A stretch of 39,114 bases of DNA from Gammaproteobacteria bacterium (GTDB lineage: Bacteria; Pseudomonadota; Gammaproteobacteria; Pseudomonadales; Pseudomonadaceae), in NCBI GenBank assembly GCA_018827205.1, contig JAHJXZ010000112.1, positions 1 to 39,114 of the forward strand. Direction: 5' to 3'. This document shows positions 32,616 to 39,114 of this stretch, piece by piece. The translations under genes were made by a program, and so were the position numbers. The notes beneath the pieces are model-generated. The model had not been told where the DNA came from. It did no database searches and worked only from the letters and a program-made list of their open reading frames with translations. The first letter of the stretch is position 1. Each line of letters begins with the position of its first letter.

Positions 32616-33320
32616 TTAGCCGCGTGCCGGCGTAGCCAGGCCCTTGATCACTGCAGGGCGGGCGACGAAATTCTGCAATACCCGCTGCACATTGGCGAAG
32701 CGCTCGAACTCCACCAGTTCGCCGGCCTGGTAGAACTCCACCAGGCACCTCACCCAAGGGAACACGGCGATATCGGCGATGCTGTAGTGCTCGCCCATGA
32801 TCCAGTCGCGGCCTTGCAGGCGTTGGTCGAGTACGCCGAGCAGACGTTGGGATTCGGCAACGTAACGGTCGCGCGGGCGTTTGTCCGGAAAGTCCTTGCC
32901 GGCGAATTTATGGAAGAAACCCAGCTGGCCGAACATCGGGCCGATGCCGCCCATCTGCCACATCAACCACTGCAGGGTTTCGTAACGGGTGGCAGCATCC
33001 TGGGCCAAGAGCTGGCCGGTCTTTTCCGCCAGGTAAATCAGAATCGCCCCGGACTCGAACAGCGCCAGCGGTTTACCGCCTGGGCCGTTGGGGTCGAGGA
33101 TGGCCGGGATTTTGTTGTTGGGGTTGAGCGAAAGGAATTCATCGCTGAGCTGGTCGTTGGTCTCGAAGCTGACCAGGTGCGGCTCATAGGCCAGGCCGAT
33201 CTCTTCCAGCATGATCGAGGCCTTGACGCCGTTGGGCGTGGGCAGCGAATACAGCTGCAGGCGCTCGGGGTGCTGAGCGGGCCATTTGTGCGTAATTGGG
33301 TAAGCGGAAAGGGCTGACAT
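32616..33320 (-). CDS. Glutathione S-transferase, YfcG/YghU-like
   Basis: A 234-residue GST of the Nu-like group. It carries LYSLPTPNGVKASIMLEE, the cis-Pro NNKIPAI and ESGAILIYLAEKTG, as in YfcG and YghU, which act as disulfide-bond reductases with glutathione. The C-terminal helical domain has the WLMWQMGGIGPMFGQ pattern of that group. It is divergent from the HIT gene, and the amidase gene lies 89 bases downstream on the same strand. Confidence 0.92.
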   Translation of the reverse strand: MSALSAYPITHKWPAQHPERLQLYSLPTPNGVKASIMLEEIGLAYEPHLVSFETNDQLSDEFLSLNPNNKIPAILDPNGPGGKPLALFESGAILIYLAEKTGQLLAQDAATRYETLQWLMWQMGGIGPMFGQLGFFHKFAGKDFPDKRPRDRYVAESQRLLGVLDQRLQGRDWIMGEHYSIADIAVFPWVRCLVEFYQAGELVEFERFANVQRVLQNFVARPAVIKGLATPARG

Positions 33321-33388
33321 GTGCGCTCCGGATTAAGGTGGCGAAAGGCGCAGGATAGCGGTGATTGGCCATTTGGTCAGGTCGCAGA

Positions 33389-33418
33389 TTGTTCCCCACG
33401 CGTAGAAATCGGTATGGT
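33389..33418 (+). promoter_or_regulatory. Candidate promoter of the HIT gene
   Basis: TTGTTC (33389-33394) and TATGGT (33413-33418) are 18 bp apart, about 38 bases before the HIT ATG. Called by eye. Confidence 0.35.
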
Positions 33419-33455
33419 TGGGGCCATCTCAACCCCCGCGCACTGGAGAACCCCG

Positions 33456-33893
33456 ATGAGCCTGCAAGGCGAGTACGACAGTCAGAATATCTTTGCCCAG
33501 ATCATTCGCGGCGAAGCCCCTTGCTACAAGTTGTACGAGGATGAGGATGTGCTGGCCTTCCTCGATGTGTTTCCGCAGTCTTTCGGCCATACGTTGGTCA
33601 TCCCCAAGCGCTCGGCGGCGCGCAATATTCTGGATATCGATGCCGACAGCCTGGGCAAGGTGATGGTCGTGGTGCAGAAGCTCACGGGCGTAATCATCGA
33701 CGAGCTGGAGCCTGCCGGGGTGCAAGTGGCGCAGTTCAATGGCGCACCGGCCGGGCAGACGGTGTTCCATATCCATGTGCATATCGTGCCGCGCTACGCC
33801 GGCGAGACACTCAGCGTACATGCCGGCGGCAAGGCGACCCCGGAAGAGCTGGCGGCGCTGCAGGCGCGTCTGCTCAAACGCATGGCCGGTTGA
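33456..33893 (+). CDS. HIT family nucleotide hydrolase
   Basis: A 145-residue histidine-triad protein. H105-I-H107-V-H109 is the catalytic triad, with PRY following, and the N-terminal NIFAQIIRGEAPCYKLYED matches the Hint branch. These enzymes cleave nucleoside phosphoramidates and AMP-lysine type bonds. ATG 33456 is chosen from CTGGAG upstream and the family start; an in-frame extension to 33321 has no support. It is followed by a lipoprotein gene. Confidence 0.93.
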   Translation: MSLQGEYDSQNIFAQIIRGEAPCYKLYEDEDVLAFLDVFPQSFGHTLVIPKRSAARNILDIDADSLGKVMVVVQKLTGVIIDELEPAGVQVAQFNGAPAGQTVFHIHVHIVPRYAGETLSVHAGGKATPEELAALQARLLKRMAG

Positions 33894-34000
33894 TCCGCTG
33901 GTATGCGTATCTGTGCTTGAGGCTGGCCGCGTCAGAGGCAATACTCAAGGCGCTTTGGTCGTTTCCCCTTTGCTGTTTTCTGCGCCCATGGAGGGCTCCC

Positions 34001-34426
34001 ATGCGATTGATTTGTGCCGTTTTACCGCTGCTGCTGTTGGCCGGCTGTTCGTCCTGGAAGCCTGCGGCAGAGGATGTCAAAGCCGTGCCGGCGGACCGCT
34101 TGCTGGGCTATCAGGAGCCGCTGGGGCAGGGGGGGCAGTTGCAGGTCAACCGCGATGTCGGCGGCATGGGTGGCGGCTGCTATGTGGCGGTTCTGGTCGA
34201 CCGCAAGGTGGCCGCGCGCATCGGCGCGGGTGAGCAGGTGCGTTTTCAGGTACCTGCCGGTACGCGGGTGCTGAGCATTGGTATCGATGAGATGGATGAC
34301 ACGCTCTGCGGTAAGGGGCGCTTGCGCCGCGAGCTGGCGGTGAAGGTCGAGCCAGGTTCGCAACAGGATTTCCGCATCGTCAGCGATAACCGCAAGGGTT
34401 TCGACATCCTGCCGATTCCTCAGTAA
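34001..34426 (+). CDS. Small lipoprotein
   Basis: A 141-residue lipoprotein. The signal ends in the lipobox LLLAGC, and Ser-Ser after the Cys suggests outer-membrane sorting. ATG 34001 has GGAGGG 5 bases upstream. The mature part is rich in Gly (GGMGGGCYVAVLVDRK) and beta-prone, with two further Cys residues, and resembles DUF2846-like Pseudomonas lipoproteins that recall stress-linked proteins (tentative). It is 107 bases after the HIT gene. Function unknown. Confidence 0.85.
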   Translation: MRLICAVLPLLLLAGCSSWKPAAEDVKAVPADRLLGYQEPLGQGGQLQVNRDVGGMGGGCYVAVLVDRKVAARIGAGEQVRFQVPAGTRVLSIGIDEMDDTLCGKGRLRRELAVKVEPGSQQDFRIVSDNRKGFDILPIPQ

Positions 34427-34435
34427 CCCGCATCG

Positions 34436-34464
34436 CACCGGAGCCTGCCCGTCAGGCGCCGGTG
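34436..34464. terminator. Long hairpin at a convergent junction
   Basis: CACCGGAGCCTG (34436-34447) pairs with CAGGCGCCGGTG (34453-34464) at 11 of 12 positions around the loop CCCGT. It follows the lipoprotein gene and covers the last codons of the convergent LysR gene. No T tract is present. Confidence 0.5.
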
Positions 34465-35354
34465 TGCTCGGCCAACAGCTCCTCCAGCCACTGCATCAAT
34501 GCCCGCACCCGCTGCGGCTGGTGACGGCGCTGGGCGTAGAGCAGGCTGATTGGCATGGGCGGCGGCAGGTAGTCCGGCAACAGGCTGTGCAGCTGCCCGC
34601 TGGCCAGCAACTCGCTAACCCCGATCAGCGGCGCCTGAATAATCCCCAGTCCGCCCAGGCAAGCGCCTTCATAGGCATCAACGTTATTGACCGTGACATT
34701 CCCCGCCATCGGCAGCTGCTGCAGCGCGCCACCGGCCAGGTATTCAAAACCGTCTGAGCGACTGCCGAGCACCGGCACATAGTGGATCAGTCGATGCTGA
34801 GCCAGGTCGTCGAGGCTCTGCGGCGTGCCATAGCGCGCCAGGTAGGCGCTGCTGGCGCAGTTGACCATCGGCAGTTGGCCGAGCGGTCGCACGATCAGAT
34901 TGGGCTCGTTGACCACACCGATGCGCAGCACGCAGTCGAAGCCTTCGCGTACCAGATCGACGCGCCGATCACTGCTGCTGATCTCCAGTTCGATACCTGG
35001 GTGCAGCGCGGTAAATTCGCCCAGCCTTGGCGCTACTAGGCGCCGTGCTAGGCCGGTGGGCATGTCGATACGCAAGCGACCGCTAAGCTGCGCGCCGTCC
35101 TGGCGGAACAGGCTTTCCAACTCTTCCATATTGGCCAGCATGTCCTTGCTGCGTTCATACAGCACCAGGCCGTCCTGAGTCGGTTGTACCTTGCGCGTGG
35201 TGCGGTGCAGCAGACGTGTGCCGAGTAAGGCTTCCAGGCTTTGCACCTGCTGCGACACGCTCGACCTGGGCAACCCAAGGCTGTCGGCGGCCTGGGTAAA
35301 ACTGGCCAGCTCGCTGACGCGGACAAAGGTGCGCAGCAGTTCCAAGGTGTTCAT
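34452..35354 (-). CDS. LysR family transcriptional regulator
   Basis: A 300-residue LysR regulator with the helix-turn-helix at about residues 4-62 (SFTQAADSLGLPRSSVSQQV, then RTTRKVQPTQDG). It is divergent from an SDR gene 141 bases away, its probable target. I saw no perfect long inverted repeat in that gap, only TGATTGATGATCA-like sequence near 35380. The end of the gene lies in a hairpin shared with the convergent lipoprotein gene. Confidence 0.92.
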   Translation of the reverse strand: MNTLELLRTFVRVSELASFTQAADSLGLPRSSVSQQVQSLEALLGTRLLHRTTRKVQPTQDGLVLYERSKDMLANMEELESLFRQDGAQLSGRLRIDMPTGLARRLVAPRLGEFTALHPGIELEISSSDRRVDLVREGFDCVLRIGVVNEPNLIVRPLGQLPMVNCASSAYLARYGTPQSLDDLAQHRLIHYVPVLGSRSDGFEYLAGGALQQLPMAGNVTVNNVDAYEGACLGGLGIIQAPLIGVSELLASGQLHSLLPDYLPPPMPISLLYAQRRHQPQRVRALMQWLEELLAEHTGA

Positions 35355-35495
35355 GGGCAGGCGCTCCGCTGGATTGTTCGTGATTGATGATCAGTGTTTT
35401 CAATTTTTCTGAGTTTATCCAGCTTAACGCGAGCAATAACCTGTGCTCACTGATTTCCACCACCGCACTACTCGTCAACTAAAGGGAGCACGCAC

Positions 35496-36254
35496 ATGAC
35501 CCGTAAAATCGCACTGATCACTGGCGCCAGCCGCGGCCTGGGGCGCAACACCGCCCTGCATCTGGCGGCGCAGGGCATCGACATCATCGGCACCTATCAC
35601 AGTCAGGCGGCGGATGCGCAGAGCCTGGTTGGCGAACTCGAACAACTCGGCGCGCGTGCATTGATGCTGCAGCTGGATGTCAGCCAGAGCAGCAGCTTTG
35701 CCGCGTTTGCCGCCGCTGTTACTGAGGGATTGCAGAGCACCTTCGGCCGCAGTGATTTCGACTTTCTGATCAATAACGCCGGTATCGGCATCCACGCCAG
35801 CTTTGCCGAAACCACTGAGGCGCAGTTCGATCAGCTGGTGAATATCCAGCTCAAGGGGCCGTTCTTTCTCACTCAGCAACTGTTGCCGCTGATCGCCGAG
35901 CAGGGCCGCATCGTCAATATCTCCACCGGTCTGGCGCGTTTCAGCCTGCCGGGTTATGCCGCCTACGCGGCGATGAAGGGCGGCATCGAAGTATGGACGC
36001 GCTACCTGGCTAAGGAGTTAGGGCCACGTGGTATCTGCGCCAATGTGCTGGCTCCGGGCGCCATCGAGACCGATTTTGGCGGCGGTGCGGTGCGTGATAA
36101 CAGCCAGCTCAACGCCTTTGTTGCCGCCAACACGGCCTTGGGACGGGCCGGCCTGCCGGACGACATCGGTGGCGCGATTGCCATGCTGCTGAGCGATGGT
36201 GGCCGCTGGATTACCGGGCAGCGGGTTGAGGCGTCTGGCGGCATGTTCCTCTGA
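35496..36254 (+). CDS. SDR family oxidoreductase
   Basis: A 252-residue short-chain dehydrogenase/reductase. TGASRGLG is at residues 9-16, NNAG at 93-96, and the catalytic S143, Y157 and K161 (YAAMK) are present. An AAGGGAG ribosome site lies before the ATG. It is divergent from the LysR gene. The design resembles FabG-like 3-ketoacyl reductases, but the context gives no fatty-acid link. Confidence 0.92.
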   Translation: MTRKIALITGASRGLGRNTALHLAAQGIDIIGTYHSQAADAQSLVGELEQLGARALMLQLDVSQSSSFAAFAAAVTEGLQSTFGRSDFDFLINNAGIGIHASFAETTEAQFDQLVNIQLKGPFFLTQQLLPLIAEQGRIVNISTGLARFSLPGYAAYAAMKGGIEVWTRYLAKELGPRGICANVLAPGAIETDFGGGAVRDNSQLNAFVAANTALGRAGLPDDIGGAIAMLLSDGGRWITGQRVEASGGMFL

Positions 36255-36295
36255 GAACCTACTTGCGATCTGCTGCGCATCGGCGATACGGCGTT

Positions 36296-36382
36296 AGAAA
36301 TGGCCTCGGGCTTGCTCATTTACAACCAGTAAACTCCGCGCCCTCGGCCATTTCTGCCTTGTCTCGCTCTAGCTCGCGAGAC
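36296..36382. repeat. Structured intergenic element
   Basis: AGAAATGGCC (36296-36305) pairs with GGCCATTTCT (36346-36355), and the inner arms continue with GGGC and TTTAC matches to make an imperfect palindrome of about 60 bases. A second hairpin follows directly: GTCTCG (36361-36366) with CGAGAC (36377-36382). From memory, similar sequence recurs between genes in other Pseudomonas genomes, but I cannot confirm this. It is not a simple terminator, as no T tract follows. Confidence 0.55.
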
Positions 36383-36495
36383 CGTAAACAGGTTCTGCCG
36401 CTCGCCAACATATGATGTGCGCTGGCGCCCAGACTGGCGGCAATCTATTGCTACGTATGGCGGCGCGGGTAAGTGGCAAGGGTAGAATCCGCTCG

Positions 36496-36505
36496 GTTAA
36501 TTAAC
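36496..36505. promoter_or_regulatory. Palindrome at the monooxygenase start
   Basis: GTTAATTAAC is a perfect 10-bp palindrome, directly before the GGAG ribosome site (36506-36509) of the monooxygenase gene. It could be an operator. Confidence 0.3.
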
Positions 36506-36516
36506 GGAGACGGATC

Positions 36517-37848
36517 GTGAAGGGATTGCCGATTGCTATTGTCGGGGCCGGTACTGCTGGGTTGGCTACGGCGCTGTTCCTCGCCCGCCAGGGTTTTAGC
36601 GTGCGCCTGCTGGAACGTGTAGCGGAGCTGCAGCCGGTGGGCGCTGGGGTGTTGTTGCAGCCTTCAGGGCTGGCCGTGTTGCAGCAACTGGGGCTGTTTG
36701 CCGAGTGCAGCGGCCTGGGTGCTGCTGTCAGCCGCCTGTACGGCACCTCGGGCAATGGCCGGGTGATTCTCGATACCCGTTACGCGCATTGGCAACCCGG
36801 CAGTTTCGGCATGGGCATTCACCGCAGCGTATTGCTCACGGCTTTGCTCAACGCGGCTCGGCAAGCCGGCGTGCAGATCGAAACCGGTGTGCATATCAGC
36901 CGCTTCACCCAGCACGGCAGCCATGTGCAGCTGTATCGCCAGGACGAACAGGGCGTCGAGCAGCCATTCGGCGAGTTCGCCGCGCTGGTACTGGCAGATG
37001 GCGTGCGTTCGGCCCTGCGCGGGCAGATGCAGGTTAAACAGTGGCTGCAGCCTTACCCCTGGGGCGCGTTGTGGAGCATTGTGCCGACTCCGGCTTCTTC
37101 GCCAACCGCGCCGGACTCGACGGATCTGCGTCAGTGGTACCGGGACTGTGTGCAGATGTTCGGCATCATGCCCACCGGGCGTACTCACCTGAACCGCGAG
37201 CAGGCCTTGAGCAGCCTGTTCTGGAGCCTGCCGGTGGCGCAGTTTGGCGCCTGGCGTGAAGCCGGCTTGGCTGCCTGGAAAGCTCAGGTGCTGCAGCTGG
37301 CCGGCAACGCTGCCGAACCCTTTGTTGAACTGATCGAGCACCCCGAACAACTCAGCCAGGCGGTGTATGCCGATGTGCGCATGCAGCGCTGGCACGACGG
37401 CCGGGTCATCGCCATTGGCGACTGCGCCCACGCAATGAGCCCGCAACTGGGCCAGGGCGCGAATATGGCGCTGGTGGATGCGGCGGCTTTATCCGCTGCG
37501 GTTGCCACACAAAGAACTTCAACTGATTGCGACTGGTCAGCCGTTTTCGCCGCCTACGCCAGCAGCCGGCGTGACCACTTGCGCTACTACCGCCAGGCTA
37601 GCCGTCTGCTTACCCCACTGTTCCAATCCCACAGCCGCAGTCTGGCTTGGCTGCGCGACAGTGTTCTTCTGCTGGCGCGGCACAACCCGCTGGGTCGCGC
37701 CCATGCAGTCAGTACCCTGGTGGGTGGGCGCAGTGGCTGGCTGCTGGCCGGTGCAGAACGGCCGTTGCAGGTATGGAGTGGTCTGCCTGAGGGAGCTAAT
37801 ACGCAGCATGTGGGGGCAGAAAATGCTGCAAATGGTATTGCGCTATAA
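36517..37848 (+). CDS. FAD-dependent monooxygenase
   Basis: A 443-residue group-A flavin monooxygenase of the PHBH/UbiH type. The FAD-binding GAGTAG is at residues 10-15, with ERVAEL at the end of the second strand. The GDCAHAMSPQLGQGANMALVDA motif near residue 300 holds the second FAD contact. The start is GTG 36517 with GGAG 7 bases upstream. It would hydroxylate an aromatic or similar ring using NAD(P)H and O2. There are no ubi genes beside it, so a UbiH role is not assumed. It is convergent with a binding-protein gene. Confidence 0.9.
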   Translation: MKGLPIAIVGAGTAGLATALFLARQGFSVRLLERVAELQPVGAGVLLQPSGLAVLQQLGLFAECSGLGAAVSRLYGTSGNGRVILDTRYAHWQPGSFGMGIHRSVLLTALLNAARQAGVQIETGVHISRFTQHGSHVQLYRQDEQGVEQPFGEFAALVLADGVRSALRGQMQVKQWLQPYPWGALWSIVPTPASSPTAPDSTDLRQWYRDCVQMFGIMPTGRTHLNREQALSSLFWSLPVAQFGAWREAGLAAWKAQVLQLAGNAAEPFVELIEHPEQLSQAVYADVRMQRWHDGRVIAIGDCAHAMSPQLGQGANMALVDAAALSAAVATQRTSTDCDWSAVFAAYASSRRDHLRYYRQASRLLTPLFQSHSRSLAWLRDSVLLLARHNPLGRAHAVSTLVGGRSGWLLAGAERPLQVWSGLPEGANTQHVGAENAANGIAL

Positions 37849-37906
37849 CCTTTGCTGGTTGCTCACTGGCGACTCGGCCCGGGTGTATTCAGATAAATAG
37901 GTTTGC

Positions 37907-38635
37907 TCAGCGATAGCGGGCAAGTATTTCGTCGAATTCGCCAGCCTGTTTCATCTGCACCAGTGCGCGCAGCAGGGCCATGGTCGGTACATCCGGCGCG
38001 TCACGGACGATGCAGGCAACCGGCTCGGCGGCTACTTCGCTGATGATGTGCAGTTTCTGCCCGGGTGCCTGATGGCGGTTGAACCAGTGCAGCGAGAGTT
38101 CGTTGCTGATGGCGTAGCGGTAGCGGCGGGCGCTGAGTTTGAGCAGCACCTGATCCTGGGTGCGGGCATTTTCCCGTTGGATCTGCCCGCTGTTGAATAA
38201 CGGTTCCAGGCGCTGGTAGGTAAAGCCGAGTACGGTGCCCAGGCGCTGATTCAGCAGCTGTTCAGGTTTGAACTTCTCTGGGGTAACTCCCACCAGCACG
38301 TCGCGCTGGGTCATAAAGGGCAGGCTCCAGATATAGCGGTAGTGGCCGCTGTCGACCCAGTTCGGGCTGACGTAGCAGCGCACATCGATGTCGCCGCTAT
38401 CCAGTGCGTGTTGCACGCGCATACGCGGCATCACCAGCATCTCGGCTTTGCGCCCAACTTTGGCGGCCATGCGCTGTTGCAGGTCGACCAGAATGCCTTC
38501 CACTGCCTTGCCGTCTTCGATACGCACCATGGGCATGGCCCAGCTGTCGTTGATCGAGAAGCGCAGCGCCCGTTCGCTGGCGAGTGATGCGCAGCTCAGG
38601 GTGAGCAACAGCAGGGCAGGCAACAGCTTGGGCAC
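37907..38635 (-). CDS. Periplasmic family-3 solute-binding protein
   Basis: A 242-residue exported protein with a signal peptide (about residues 1-19, cut near SLAS-ER) and the SBP_bac_3 layout: RFSINDSWAMPMV, GILVDLQQRMA, and a C-terminal ...QAGEFDEILARYR. It has no ABC permease or ATPase nearby, so it is an orphan binding protein. It lies 29 bases downstream of the LysE-type exporter gene on the same strand, so the two may be co-transcribed. The ligand is unknown, possibly an amino acid. Confidence 0.82.
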   Translation of the reverse strand: MPKLLPALLLLTLSCASLASERALRFSINDSWAMPMVRIEDGKAVEGILVDLQQRMAAKVGRKAEMLVMPRMRVQHALDSGDIDVRCYVSPNWVDSGHYRYIWSLPFMTQRDVLVGVTPEKFKPEQLLNQRLGTVLGFTYQRLEPLFNSGQIQRENARTQDQVLLKLSARRYRYAISNELSLHWFNRHQAPGQKLHIISEVAAEPVACIVRDAPDVPTMALLRALVQMKQAGEFDEILARYR

Positions 38636-38664
38636 CAGGGCAGATCCTTTGCGGTGTAAGCGGC

Positions 38665-39114
38665 TCAGCGGGTCATCGGCAGGGCTGCGCCCATCAACGC
38701 AAACAGGCCGCCACAGCAGCGGTTGAAGCCTTTGCCGCTGCGCTGCAACCAGGGCCGAACGCGATGGGCCATGCGCGCCAGCAGGTATTCGACGCTGCCT
38801 TCAACCACGGCAAAGGTCAGCGCCATGATGGCGAACTGCAGCCAAAGGTCACCGCGCGGGTCGAGAAACTGCGGCAGAAACGCACCGAAAAACAGGATCA
38901 CTTTTGGGTTGGACAGGGCAGACAACAGCCCTTGGCGAAACAGCTTCAGGCCGCTGCTGTCGGCGGCTCTCTCGGCCATGGCCAGATGCAGCGGTGGCGC
39001 GCGCCAGAGTTGAATGCCGAGCCAGATCAGGTAGGCACCGCCGAGCCATTTGAGAATGGTCAGGGCCTGCGCCGAGGCTTGCAGCAAGGTGCCGATACCG
39101 AGCATCGACAAGGC
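38665..39114 (-). CDS. LysE/RhtB family exporter (partial)
   Basis: The last ~150 residues of an amino-acid exporter of the LysE/RhtB family, which is usually about 205 residues. The N-terminal part, with the PGP motif region, lies beyond the window edge, so the visible Met at 39111 is internal. The KWLGGAYLIWLGIQLWR segment and NPKVILFFGAFLPQFLDP are hallmarks of the family. It should export amino acids or homoserine-type compounds. It lies 29 bases before the binding-protein gene. Confidence 0.9.
   Translation of the reverse strand, partial: ALSMLGIGTLLQASAQALTILKWLGGAYLIWLGIQLWRAPPLHLAMAERAADSSGLKLFRQGLLSALSNPKVILFFGAFLPQFLDPRGDLWLQFAIMALTFAVVEGSVEYLLARMAHRVRPWLQRSGKGFNRCCGGLFALMGAALPMTR

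Noticed and set aside
36664-37446. 260-residue minus-strand ORF
   Set aside because: It is antisense to the FAD monooxygenase, whose motifs are complete.

Overview
The window looks like a chromosomal segment of a Pseudomonas-type gammaproteobacterium. The evidence is high GC in most of the window, a typical Pseudomonas REP hairpin near 3660, an HrpA helicase, a TrmK-type methyltransferase with a TTG start, and many LysR regulators each beside a small redox enzyme. The genus is inferred, not proven.

Layout. 1-3.6 kb: a three-gene GldA/GldF/GldG-like ABC transporter closed by a clear terminator. 3.8-9.5 kb: a tautomerase, a cold-shock protein with its own promoter and terminator, the large helicase HrpA, and a secreted family-3 solute-binding protein. 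9.5-14.5 kb: an MFS transporter; an NDH-2-like flavoprotein divergent from a MocR-type (GntR plus aminotransferase) regulator with a perfect palindrome between them; and a small zinc-finger-like protein with a TTG start.

14.7-17.5 kb is the unusual part: an AT-rich cassette that differs sharply in base use from both flanks. It encodes a 701-residue protein joining a GNAT acetyltransferase, a PIN-type nuclease, a second GNAT-like region and a C-terminal PUA-like region. This overlaps by 8 bases a gene for an ASCH-domain protein. Two tiny ORFs precede it, and the tail is rich in repeats. It ends beside trmK. The domain set points to RNA or aminoacyl-tRNA chemistry, and the cassette is my best candidate for an undescribed toxin-antitoxin or defence module. 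The function is inference.

17.9-36.3 kb: trmK, then metabolic modules usually built as a LysR regulator plus enzymes: SDR plus NTF2-like; a degenerate tandem HD-GYP/LuxR regulator facing an exported alpha/beta hydrolase; two tandem LysR genes followed by a GST and a PNPOx-ferredoxin reductase-[2Fe-2S] fusion; a DUF1348 protein; SDR/LysR; an amidase; a GST facing a HIT protein; a lipoprotein; and LysR/SDR. Inverted repeats suitable as operators lie in several of the divergent gaps.

36.3-39.1 kb: a long structured intergenic element, an FAD monooxygenase, another family-3 binding protein, and a LysE/RhtB exporter cut by the window edge. No tRNA, rRNA, IS element, integrase or CRISPR array was seen.
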